Positions 1-9,800 of a stretch of DNA of 64,000 nt are shown here, piece after piece; within the stretch, counting starts at the first letter, position 1; every line of letters starts with the position of its first letter. The position numbers and the translations under genes were made by a program. The DNA comes from Siphonodentalium dalli (lineage: Eukaryota > Mollusca > Scaphopoda > Gadilida > Siphonodentaliidae): NCBI GenBank assembly GCA_032622095.1, contig CP136063.1, positions 23,190,987 to 23,254,986 of the forward strand, read 5' to 3'. A model generated the notes under the pieces. The model was not told where the DNA came from and ran no database searches. It saw only the letters and a list, made by a program, of their open reading frames with translations.

Positions 1-69
1 TCAGGAGGGAAGGATATGCTGTGCGACCATCATTTGATGAATTCGTCCACAAGTTAGTATCATATGTTA
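1..69 (+). CDS. SH2-tailed unconventional myosin, motor-domain exon (5' partial)
   Basis: The window opens inside an exon reading RREGYAVRPSFDEFVHK from base 3, which matches the conserved late motor segment of myosins (IR..GY..R..F.EFV). An upstream base would complete the preceding Ile codon. The 3' boundary is uncertain. A GT at 70 (phase 1) joins in phase to the next exon if that starts at 1429. A GT at 57 (phase 0) is the alternative. Neither donor is strong. The donor neighbourhood at 52-75 is repeated at 133-156. The ATPase, actin-binding and N-terminal parts of the protein lie to the left of the window. The reading frame and family are well supported; the exon end is not. Confidence 0.8.
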
Positions 70-226
70 GTAATATTCTCTAGCTGCTGATATTTCTTTC
101 TGTGTAGGGCTGCCTGTGGGGTTGGGGAGCTGGTAGTTAGTATCATATGTTGATAATGTAAGATATAGAATCTATGTGAACAAGTTCAAAAATTCAATAA
201 TAAAGAAACTTTCCAGAGAAGATGAG

Positions 227-390
227 GCCTAAGCAGAATGAGGTCCCCAGAGGGTGGATTTAGTGACGCTATCCCACATAGCAGAATGAGGCCATGCAGA
301 ATGAGGTTCCCAGAGGATGAAGTTAGTGGTGGTAGCCCGTTATGCGGGATAGCGTCACTAATTCACCCTCTGGGGACCTCATTCTGCAAA
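227..390. repeat. fold-back element, GCAGAATGAGGTCCCC family (nested copies)
   Basis: The segment contains GAATGAGGTCCCCAGAGGGT followed by its reverse complement around 357-386, separated by short copies of the same motif and by the GCTATCCCACATAGC-type inner stem. Related fold-backs occur at 33757-33865, 34043-34165, 40787-41097 and 43195-43310. It has no coding capacity and behaves like a non-autonomous MITE. Confidence 0.65.
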
Positions 391-734
391 TGACAGGCAC
401 ACTAAACTCAGGCTTGTTTCTGACCACTTAACGTGTTATGCTCTAGCTTACCTGGGACCTCTACACACACAACTATAGGGCAGTGCACTATCCTAACTGA
501 ACATGTGTATGGTGAAATATGTCACAAGGTATTTCAGCGAGAGTCTATTCCACATTCAATATACAGTTATATTATATGGCGACCCCCTTTACTCATGCTG
601 TTTATAAAAAAATTCTTTGCTGACAATAAAAGGCTCAAAATCTGCTCTGCGCATGTGCAAAGAAACAGACCCCCCCCTCATCGCCAATTTGACTACTAAA
701 GTCAGAGAGACATGTGACCTTAAGTGCAAAGTAC

Positions 735-1008
735 AGTAATGTCCTAAATAATCAACTCCTTAACCACACAAAATTTCAGGATTTAGTTGGAAATATGGCT
801 TGTTTCCAATCATCGGAAAACTCTCAGTGACGCTATCCCACATAGCAGAATGAGGCCATGCAGAATGAGGTTCCCAGAGGATGAAGTTAGTGGTGGTAGC
901 TTTCCAATAAATGGCAACAAGCCATATTTCGGACTAAATCTGAAAAATTACCCATAATTCTGCTATGGTTAAGGAGTCGGTTATTTAGGGCATTAGAGTA
1001 GAAGAACC
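735..1008. repeat. fold-back element, TAATGCCCTAAATAAT family, with nested insert
   Basis: The left arm starts near CAGTAATGTCCTAAATAATC and the right arm is its inverted counterpart, ending in GGTTATTTAGGGCATTAGAG. Between them (about 828-898) sits a short piece of the GCAGAATGAGG family, so one element is nested in another. Other copies are at 18670-18846, 25328-25457, 34240-34313, 35107-35342, 40572-40705 and 49827-49999. Nothing coding is seen between 390 and 735 or between 1008 and 1428. Confidence 0.65.
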
Positions 1009-1428
1009 ATTGTAGTTAATATGTGCTTTGATCACGATATTTCTAATGAAATTCTTCCCCTTAGCTGACTATAAAAAGCAAACTCTTTTATCAAAATATG
1101 GCTGCACATGCATGAAGAATCTAACTCTCTGTCATCAATTGTCTGCCAAGTCACAGGGGTAACCATAGTGACTCATGTGCTGAAAGTACAAGTACAATTC
1201 CAGTTGATATGTGCATTTACTGTGTTGTATTTCTGTGCCAAATATCATATTATTTCGGGAGCGGTATTCCGGTCTCCCGCGTTATGGGAATATAAGGAAT
1301 GGACAGGTATTAATTTCTGGTCACTCGGGTTTAAAGGGTTAAATATTTCAATTGGGTTTACCAGGGTTTATATTATTTACCAGGGTTTACATTATTTACC
1401 AGGTACAAGATCTTGATGTGTAGGTTAG

Positions 1429-1498
1429 ACATGGCTGGGAATCAAAACAGCTGTAAACAGATTATACAGGCCAGTGGGGTCAAAGGTTGCTTCATCGG
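1429..1498 (+). CDS. SH2-tailed myosin exon 2 (end of motor, before GKTKVFL)
   Basis: The frame reads MAGNQNSCKQIIQASG then VKGCFIG. The last Gly codon is split as GG|A with the exon at 3611, which restores the invariant myosin GKTKVFL motif. The Cys-x-x-Ile-Ile pattern before it is the usual myosin helix preceding that motif. The donor is GG|GTGAGT at 1499. The start is set at the AG of 1427-1428 because this phase agrees with the preceding exon; an AG at 1422-1423 (start 1424) is also possible and would need a different upstream junction. The last ~47 bases of the exon plus 5 intron bases are duplicated in tandem immediately downstream. Confidence 0.75.
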
Positions 1499-1555
1499 GT
1501 GAGTGTAAACAGATTATACAGGCCAGTGGGGTCAAAGGTTGATTCATCGGGTAAG
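1452..1555 (+). repeat. 52 bp tandem duplication of an exon end plus splice donor
   Basis: Two 52 bp copies (1452-1503, 1504-1555) each end in CTTCATCGGGTGAG or ATTCATCGGGTAAG, so each carries the exon 2 terminus and a good donor. Copy 2 differs by a TGC-to-TGA change in the coding frame. Use of the second donor would therefore give a stop, and the first donor must be the productive one. Confidence 0.9.
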
Positions 1556-1558
1556 TAT

Positions 1559-1880
1559 TAACCCTTTCATGATGGGAGCTGTGCTGGTGCAGCATTGAAT
1601 TTCCTGCACCAGTGCATTCTCTTTGATTCTTTTGGACCTTCCTGAAATTTCGAGAACACGTACCTGTGCCACTGCATTCTCTTACATATGCAAGTCTCCC
1701 ATAGGGAACCTTGCATATATAAGAGAATACACTGGCTTACCAGGTCAAGGTAAATATTGTTAGGCCCATGTATTCTCTTATATTTATGAGGCTGGCTATG
1801 GGTGACTCACATATATTAAAGAATGCATTGGCACAGGGTTTTCACAAAATTTCAGGAAGCTCCAATCATGGAACGGTTAA
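1559..1880. repeat. fold-back element, TTAACCCTTTCATGATGGGA family
   Basis: It begins TTAACCCTTTCATGATGGGA and ends near AATCATGGAACGGTTAA, an inverted partner of the start. Inside are diverged copies of the core hairpin (CATTCTCTTA..TATGCAAG / CATATATAAGAGAATAC). Partial relatives are at 19085-19215, 48534-48645 and 58955-59035. Confidence 0.6.
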
Positions 1881-1908
1881 CAGATATCAAGTTCCTAGGT
1901 ATGATATT

Positions 1909-2016
1909 CTTTCACACCAATCAGTCTGCCAGAGAAAGGACAAAGTACATATAGCTATTGAGGTCCCAGATAATTTACGGTCTCTTTTAGTGGATGACAG
2001 AAATTTTATAATTTGA
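1909..2016 (+). pseudogene. possible MRG-domain (MORF4L-like) exon fragment
   Basis: After a plausible acceptor (..CAGTCTGCCAG) the frame reads RKDKVHIAIEVPDNLRSLL then VDDRNFII and a stop. The pattern I..P..L...LVDD...I recalls the first strand and helix of the MRG domain of the MORF4-like chromatin readers (V.IPEEL.PWLVDDWDLI). The critical Trp residues are absent and the fragment is only ~35 residues, so this is a relic or a chance match. No neighbouring MRG exons were found. The sequence just after it (2009-2040) recurs at 2680-2711. Confidence 0.3.
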
Positions 2017-2122
2017 GAACAATAGGATTTATTTTTATACTTTCATGAGAGAAACTCAAATAAGACTATATACCATTTTAATTCGTATCAGAACTGATCG
2101 ATATTTAAATTATGTCGCTGGA

Positions 2123-2450
2123 ATTAACCCTTTCAGTGCCAGGGGCCGATCGGCCCTAATTTACGGTATGTAGAGCCCTGAAACTTTTTGGGTATGCTTA
2201 AGCATGCTATAGCGAATTTAAAAACAAACTGGATAACACCTTAGGGCATGTTATAACTCAAAACTATCACCAAGTATTCATAGTAATAATTTTGATGCCC
2301 ATGAAAAACGTAAGATTCCCTGGCACTAAACCTACAAAATAAGTCTGTTAAAGAATACAAGACAAAATTATTAAAATTGTAAAAATTGTAAAAAATAATA
2401 ACAAATGGTGAAAAATTGTTTTTAGGTGTGTAAGATACTAACCTGAGACA
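2123..2450. repeat. partial fold-back element, CAGTGCCAGGGGCCGAT family
   Basis: Starts TTAACCCTTTCAGTGCCAGG and runs through GCATGCTATAGCGAATTT and a poly-A/T-rich AAATTGTAAAAA tract. The same left half is present at 31523-31947, and shorter complete relatives are at 30352-30593 and 41573-41805. The right terminus is missing here: the tract ends at the splice donor of a minus-strand exon-like block. Confidence 0.55.
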
Positions 2451-2662
2451 TAATATATAAACAATAATTCCAATCACAACCAATAGAATCACAGATGCTG
2501 CTATCGCGAGAATACACGCGACGTTACATGGTCCCACCGCCGCCCCGATCACGGCACTGTTTGTGGGCGTATGTACATCCGGTTTAGAAATATCCGTAGA
2601 AATATCACCGAGAACACCCGGCGTCGTCCACACATTAGTGCTGAGTTCCGAGACATTGCACC
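2443..2662 (-). CDS. candidate minus-strand exon with one transmembrane helix
   Basis: On the minus strand an open frame of ~73 residues is bounded by an acceptor-like CCAAAATAG|GG and a donor CTCAG|GTTAGT (220 bp, phases 1 and 2). It is much more GC-rich than its surroundings. The product begins CNVSELSTNVWTTPG, passes through a Thr/Pro/Ser-rich ectodomain-like stretch, then a strongly hydrophobic segment (ACILAIAASVILLVVIGI) followed by CLR. This looks like a juxtamembrane plus transmembrane exon of a type I receptor-like protein. I do not recognise the family. It lies inside a myosin intron on the opposite strand, so it is either a nested gene or a captured exon. Confidence 0.4.
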
Positions 2663-2873
2663 CTATTTTGGATATTATATAATTTGAGAACAATAGGATT
2701 TATATTTATATTTAATATTTAGATATTTGGCAGATGCAGTTATAATATTATTTGGACTTTCTTGTATTTCACTTATCACATGAGACCCTTAAAATATACC
2801 ATTGATATGTCAAATCTAATACTTACTACTATTATACAGGCACTTCACTAGAGTGGTTAGATATGCACATGTA

Positions 2874-3326
2874 TTAACCCTTTACCCAACAGAACGGCCC
2901 TGTGCCAATGCATTCTCTTATATATGCGAGTCGACCATAGGTCGCCTCGCATATATAAGAGAATGCATTGGCTTAACACATATTAAAAATGATAAAATTG
3001 TCAAAGAATGTAGAAAAATATTATAAAAATTGTTAAAAAATGTAAGAAAAAATTATAAAATTGTTAAAGAATGTAAGAAAAAATGGTAAAAAGTGTTTTT
3101 TTTAGGCCAATGCATTCTCTTATATATGCGAGGCGACCTATGGTTTACTCGCATATATAAGAGAATGCATTGGCACAGGCCATAACTGTAACCATCACAA
3201 TGTGGTCAATGAACCGGTTCCAATGATATCCATATTTGTATGGTGTTATTGAGACAGACCGAAGATATTTTAGGCTGTTGAAGCTTTATTTGGGCATTTT
3301 TGGCCGTTTTGTTGGGTAAAGGGTTA
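2874..3326. mobile_element. MITE, TTAACCCTTTACCCAACA family, copy 1 (inverted relative to most)
   Basis: A 453 bp element with terminal inverted repeats TTAACCCTTTACCCAACA and TGTTGGGTAAAGGGTTAA-like. Two core hairpins of ~70 bp lie inside (arms CCAATGCATTCTCTTATATA at 2898-2971 and 3110-3177), separated by A-rich spacer. One side carries the stretch with GGTTCCAATGATATCCATAT. Full relatives are at 34459-34982, 39010-39410, 43355-43779, 45981-46380, 50364-50736 and 53749-54189. It has no coding capacity. Confidence 0.8.
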
Positions 3327-3610
3327 ATGTACCCAGCTCAACATGTACCACACTCTTACCCACCTCTACACAAACTTATGCCTGCATGCCTAACATGCTA
3401 GGTTCCTATTTAATGTTTTAGGCACACTACGAGTGTTCATCTGTCACATACACGCTCATTTTATAAATAATATTCATATTCTCTGAATCGTGTGAGATAT
3501 ATTCGCAGGAATCGGAAACTACAGGAGTTAAAAATTGTGAAATATTATATCCAAATTTTGCAAAAAATATTTGTAAATATTGCCAATTAGTTGTGTTTTC
3601 TTCATCTCAG

Positions 3611-3702
3611 AAAAACGAAGGTGTTCTTGAAATATTGGCACTTGGATGAGTTTAACGACGCCATAGAGAAAATGGGAAAGTCTGCATTACACTTACAGAG
3701 AG
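3611..3702 (+). CDS. SH2-tailed myosin exon 3 (GKTKVFL motif, lever-arm start)
   Basis: After TTCATCTCAG the exon reads KTKVFLKYWHLDEFNDAI then EKMGKSALHLQR. The split first codon completes GKTKVFLK, the invariant converter-to-lever junction of myosins. The end LHLQR is the first half of the IQ motif completed by the exon at 19703. Length is 92 bp, entering in phase 2 and leaving in phase 1 (AGA G|GTGAGT). The donor region is present three times in tandem directly downstream, so splice choice here may be interesting. The following intron (3703-19702) is exactly 16,000 bp and holds the large minisatellite. Confidence 0.92.
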
Positions 3703-3853
3703 GTGAGTTACTGATACGACTAAAACCACAATCACCAAGCCTAAAATACAGAGAGGTGAGTTACTGATACGACTAAAACCACAATCACCAAGCCTAAAAT
3801 ACAGAGAGGTGAGTTACTGATACGACTAAAACCACAATCACCAAGCCTCAAAT
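3695..3853 (+). repeat. 53 bp x3 tandem repeat of the exon 3 splice donor
   Basis: Three nearly identical 53 bp units start at 3695, 3748 and 3801, each beginning ACAGAGAGGTGAGTTAC. Unit 1 includes the last 8 coding bases of exon 3 and its donor; units 2 and 3 repeat that donor inside the intron. Copies differ by one base near the end of unit 3. Confidence 0.93.
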
Positions 3854-3883
3854 ACTCCGTACTAATGAGGTGTTAAGTCTGAA

Positions 3884-6800
3884 TTGTCACCCCTACCCCC
3901 ATGAATCCTGAATACCTGAGTTAACAGAGAGGAGTGTCACCCCTAACCCCATGAATCCTGGATACCTGAGTTAACAGAGAGGGGTGTCACCCCTAACCCC
4001 ATGAATCCTGGATACCTGAGTTAACAGAGAGGGGTGTCACCCCTAACCACCATGAATCCTGGATACCTGAGTTAACAGAGAGGGGTGTCACCCCTAACCC
4101 CATGAATCCTGGATACCAGTTAACAGAGAGGGGTGTCACCCCTAACCCCATGAATCCTGGATACCTGTTAACAGAGAGGAGTGTCACCCCTAACCACCAT
4201 GAATCCTGGATACCTGAGTTAACAGAGAGGGGTGTCACCCCTAACCCCATGAATCCTGGATACCTGAGTTAACAGAGAGGAGTGTCACCCCTAACCACCA
4301 TGAATCCTGGATACCAGTTAACAGAGAGGGGTGTCACCCCTAACCCCATGAATCCTGGATACCAGTTAACAGAGAGGAGTGTCACCCCTAACCACCATGA
4401 ATCCTGGATACCAGTTAACAGAGAGGGGTGTCACCCCTAACCACCATGAATCCTGGATACCAGTTAACAGAGAGGGGTGTCACCCCTAACCCCATGAATC
4501 CTGGATACCTGTTAACAGAGAGGAGTGTCACCCCTAACCACCATGAATCCTGGATACCAGTTAACAGAGAGGGGTGTCACCCCTAACCCCATGAATCCTG
4601 GATACCAGTTAACAGAGAGGAGTGTCACCCCTAACCCCATGAATCCTGGATACCAGTTAACAGAGAGGAGTGTCACCCCTAACCACCATGAATCCTGGAT
4701 ACCAGTTAACAGAGAGGAGTGTCACCCCAAACCCCATGAATCCTGGATACCAGTTAACAGAGAGGAGTGTCACCCCTAACCACCATGAATCCTGGATACC
4801 AGTTAACAGAGAGGAGTGTCACCCCTAACCACCATGAATCCTGGATACCAGTTAACAGAGAGGGGTGTCACCCCTAACCACCATGAATCCTGGATACCTG
4901 AGTTAACAGAGAGGGGTGTCACCCCTAACCACCATGAATCCTGAATACCAGTTAACAGAGAGGGGTGTCACCCCTAACCCCATGAATCCTGGATACAAGT
5001 TAACAGAGAGGAGTGTCACCCCAAACCCCATGAATCCTGGATACCAGTTAACAGAGAGGAGTGTCACCCCTAACCACCATGAATCCTGGATACCAGTTAA
5101 CAGAGAAGAGTGTCACCCCAAACCCCATGAATCCTGGATACCAGTTAACAGAGAGGGGTGTCACCCCTAACCACCATGAATCCTGGATACCAGTTAACAG
5201 AGAGGGGTGTCACCCCTAACCCCATGAATCCTGGATACCTGTTAACAGAGAGGAGTGTCACCCCTAACCACCATGAATCCTGGATACCAGTTAACAGAGA
5301 GGGGTGTCACCCCTAACCCCATGAATCCTGGATACCAGTTAACAGAGAGGAGTGTCACCCCTAACCCCATGAATCCTGGATACCAGTTAACAGAGAGGAG
5401 TGTCACCCCTAACCACCATGAATCCTGGATACCAGTTAACAGAGAGGAGTGTCACCCCAAACCCCATGAATCCTGGATACCAGTTAACAGAGAGGAGTGT
5501 CACCCCTAACCACCATGAATCCTGGATACCAGTTAACAGAGAGGGGTGTCACCCCTAACCACCATGAATCCTGGATACCAGTTAACAGAGAGGGGTGTCA
5601 CCCCTAACCCCATGAATCCTGGATACCTGTTAACAGAGAGGAGTGTCACCCCTAACCACCATGAATCCTGGATACCAGTTAACAGAGAGGGGTGTCACCC
5701 CTAACCCCATGAATCCTGGATACCAGTTAACAGAGAGGAGTGTCACCCCTAACCCCATGAATCCTGGATACCAGTTAACAGAGAGGAGTGTCACCCCTAA
5801 CCACCATGAATCCTGGATACCAGTTAACAGAGAGGAGTGTCACCCCAAACCCCATGAATCCTGGATACCAGTTAACAGAGAGGAGTGTCACCCCTAACCA
5901 CCATGAATCCTGGATACCAGTTAACAGAGAGGAGTGTCACCCCTAACCACCATGAATCCTGGATACCAGTTAACAGAGAGGGGTGTCACCCCTAACCACC
6001 ATGAATCCTGGATACCTGAGTTAACAGAGAGGGGTGTCACCCCTAACCACCATGAATCCTGAATACCAGTTAACAGAGAGGGGTGTCACCCCTAACCCCA
6101 TGAATCCTGGATACAAGTTAACAGAGAGGAGTGTCACCCCAAACCCCATGAATCCTGGATACCAGTTAACAGAGAGGAGTGTCACCCCTAACCACCATGA
6201 ATCCTGGATACCTGAGTTAACAGAGAGGGGTGTCACCCCTAACCACCATGAATCCTGGATACCAGTTAACAGAGAGGAGTGTCACCCCTAACCCCATGAA
6301 TCCTGGATACCAGTTAACAGAGAGGAGTGTCACCCCTAACCACCATGAATCCTGGATACCAGTTAACAGAGAGGAGTGTCACTCCTAACCCCATGAATCC
6401 TGGATACCAGTTAACAGAGAGGGGTGTCACCCCTAACCACCATGAATCCTGGATACCTGAGTTAACAGAGAGGGGTGTCACCCCTAACCACCATGAATCC
6501 TGGATACCAGTTAACAGAGAGGAGTGTCACCCCTAACCCCATGAATCCTGGATACCTGAGTTAACAGAGAGGGGTGTCACCCCTAACCCCATGAATCCTG
6601 AATACCAGTTAACAGAGAGGAGTGTCACCCCTAACCACCATGAATCCTGGATACCAGTTAACAGAGAGGAGTGTCACCCCTAACCACCATGAATCCTGGA
6701 TACCAGTTAACAGAGAGGGGTGTCACCCCTAACCCCATGAATCCTGGATACCTGAGTTAACAGAGAGGGGTGTCACCCCTAACCACCATGAATCCTGGAT

Positions 6801-9800
6801 ACCAGTTAACAGAGAGGAGTGTCACCCCTAACCCCATGAATCCTGGATACCTGAGTTAACAGAGAGGGGTGTCACCCCTAACCCCATGAATCCTGGATAC
6901 CAGTTAACAGAGAGGAGTGTCACCCCTAACCACCATGAATCCTGGATACCAGTTAACAGAGAGGAGTGTCACCCCTAACCACCATGAATCCTGGATACCA
7001 GTTAACAGAGAGGGGTGTCACCCCTAACCCCATGAATCCTGGATACCAGTTAACAGAGAGGAGTGTCACCCCTAACCACCATGAATCCTGGATACCTGTT
7101 AACAGAGAGGGGTGTCACCCCTAACCACCATGAATCCTGGATACCAGTTAACAGAGAGGGGTGTCACCCCTAACCCCATGAATCCTGGATACCAGTTAAC
7201 AGAGAGGAGTGTCACCCCTAACCACCATGAATCCTGGATACCAGTTAACAGAGAGGAGTGTCACCCCTAACCCCATGAATCCTGAATACCTGAGTTAACA
7301 GAGAGGAGTGTCACCCCTAACCCCATGAATCCTGAATACCTGAGTTAACAGAGAGGAGTGTCACCCCTAACCCCATGAATCCTGGATACCAGTTAACATA
7401 GAGGAGTGTCACCCTAACCCCATGAATCCTGAATACCTGAGTTAACAGAGAGGAGTGTCACCCCTAACCCCATGAATCCTGGATACCAGTTAACATAGAG
7501 GAGTGTCACCCTAACCCCATGAATCCTGAATACCTGAGTTAACAGAGAGGGGTGTCACCCCTAACCCCATGAATCCTGGATACCTGAGTTAACAGAGAGG
7601 GGTGTCACCCCTAACCCCATGAATCCTGGATACCAGTTAACAGAGAGGGGTGTCACCCCTAACCCCATGAATCCTGGATACCAGTTAACATAGAGGGGTG
7701 TCGCCCCTAACCACCATGAATCCTGGATACCAGTTAACAGAGAGGGGTGTCACCCCTAACCCCATGAATCCTGGATACCAGTTAACAGAGAGGGGTGTCA
7801 CCCCTAACCCCATGAATCCTGGATACCAGTTAACAGAGAGGAGTGTCACCCCTAACCACCATGAATCCTGAATACCTGAGTTAACAGAGAGGAGTGTCAC
7901 CCCTAACCCCATGAATCCTGAATACCTGAGTTAACAGAGAGGAGTGTCACCCCTAACCCCATGAATCCTGGATACCAGTTAACATAGAGGAGTGTCACCC
8001 TAACCCCATGAATCCTGAATACCTGAGTTAACAGAGAGGAGTGTCACCCCTAACCCCATGAATCCTGGATACCAGTTAACATAGAGGAGTGTCACCCTAA
8101 CCCCATGAATCCTGAATACCTGAGTTAACAGAGAGGGGTGTCACCCCTAACCCCATGAATCCTGGATACCTGAGTTAACAGAGAGGGGTGTCACCCCTAA
8201 CCCCATGAATCCTGGATACCAGTTAACAGAGAGGGGTGTCACCCCTAACCCCATGAATCCTGGATACCAGTTAACATAGAGGGGTGTCGCCCCTAACCAC
8301 CATGAATCCTGGATACCAGTTAACAGAGAGGGGTGTCACCCCTAACCACCATGAATCCTGGATACCAGTTAACATAGAGGGGTGTCGCCCCTAACCACCA
8401 TGAATCCTGGATACCAGTTAACAGAGAGGGGTGTTACCCCTAACCCCATGAATCCTGGATACCAGTTAACAGAGAGGGGTGTCACCCCTAACCCCATGAA
8501 TCCTGGATACCAGTTAACAGAGAGGGGTGTCACCCCTAACCCCATGAATCCTGGATACCAGTTAACAGAGAGGAGTGTCACCCCTAACCACCATGAATCC
8601 TGGATACCAGTTAACAGAGAGGGGTGTCACCCCTAACCACCATGAATCCTGAATACCTGAGTTAACAGAGAGGAGTGTCACCCCTAACCACCATGAATCC
8701 TGGATACCTGAGTTAACAGAGAGGGGTGTCACCCCTAACCACCATGAATCCTGGATACCAGTTAACAGAGAGGAGTGTCACACCTAACCACCATGAATCC
8801 TGGATACAAGTTAACAGAGAGGAGTGTCACCCCTAACCACCATGCATCCTGGATACCTGAGTTAACAGAGAGGAGTGTCACCCCTAACCCCATGAATCCT
8901 GGATACCAGTTAACAGAGAGGAGTGTCACCCCTAACCCCATGAATCCTGGATACCAGTTAACAGAGAGGAGTGTCACCCCTAACCACCATGAATCCTGGA
9001 TACCTGAGTTAACAGAGAGGGGTGTCACCCTAACCACCATGAATCCTGGATACCAGTTAACAGAGAGGAGTGTCACCCCTAACCCCATGAATCCTGGATA
9101 CCAGTTAACAGAGAGGAGTGTCACCCCTAACCCCATGAATCCTGGATACCAGTTAACAGAGAGGGGTGTCACCCCTAACCCCATGAATCCTGGATACCTG
9201 AGTTAACAGAGAGGAGTGTCACCCCTAACCCCATGAATCCTGGATACCTGAGTTAACAGAGAGGAGTGTCACCCCTAACCCCATGAATCCTGGATACCAG
9301 TTAACAGAGAGGAGTGTCACCCCTAACCCCATGAATCCTGGATACCTGAGTTAACAGAGAGGGGTGTCACCCCTAACCACCATGAATCCTGGATACCAGT
9401 TAACAGAGAGGAGTGTCACCCCTAACCACCATGAATCCTGAATACCTGAGTTAACAGAGAGGGGTGTCACCCCTAACCACCATGAATCCTGGATACCAGT
9501 TAACAGAGAGGAGTGTCACCCCTAACCACCATGAATCCTGGATACCTGAGTTAACAGAGAGGAGTGTCACCCCTAACCCCATGAATCCTGGATACCTGAG
9601 TTAACAGAGAGGGGTGTCACCCCTAACCACCATGAATCCTGAATACCTGAGTTAACAGAGAGGAGTGTCACCCCTAACCCCATGAATCCTGGATACCTGA
9701 GTTAACAGAGAGGAGTGTCACCCCTAACCCCATGAATCCTGAATACCTGAGTTAACAGAGAGGGGTGTCACCCTAACCACCATGAATCCTGGATACCTGA

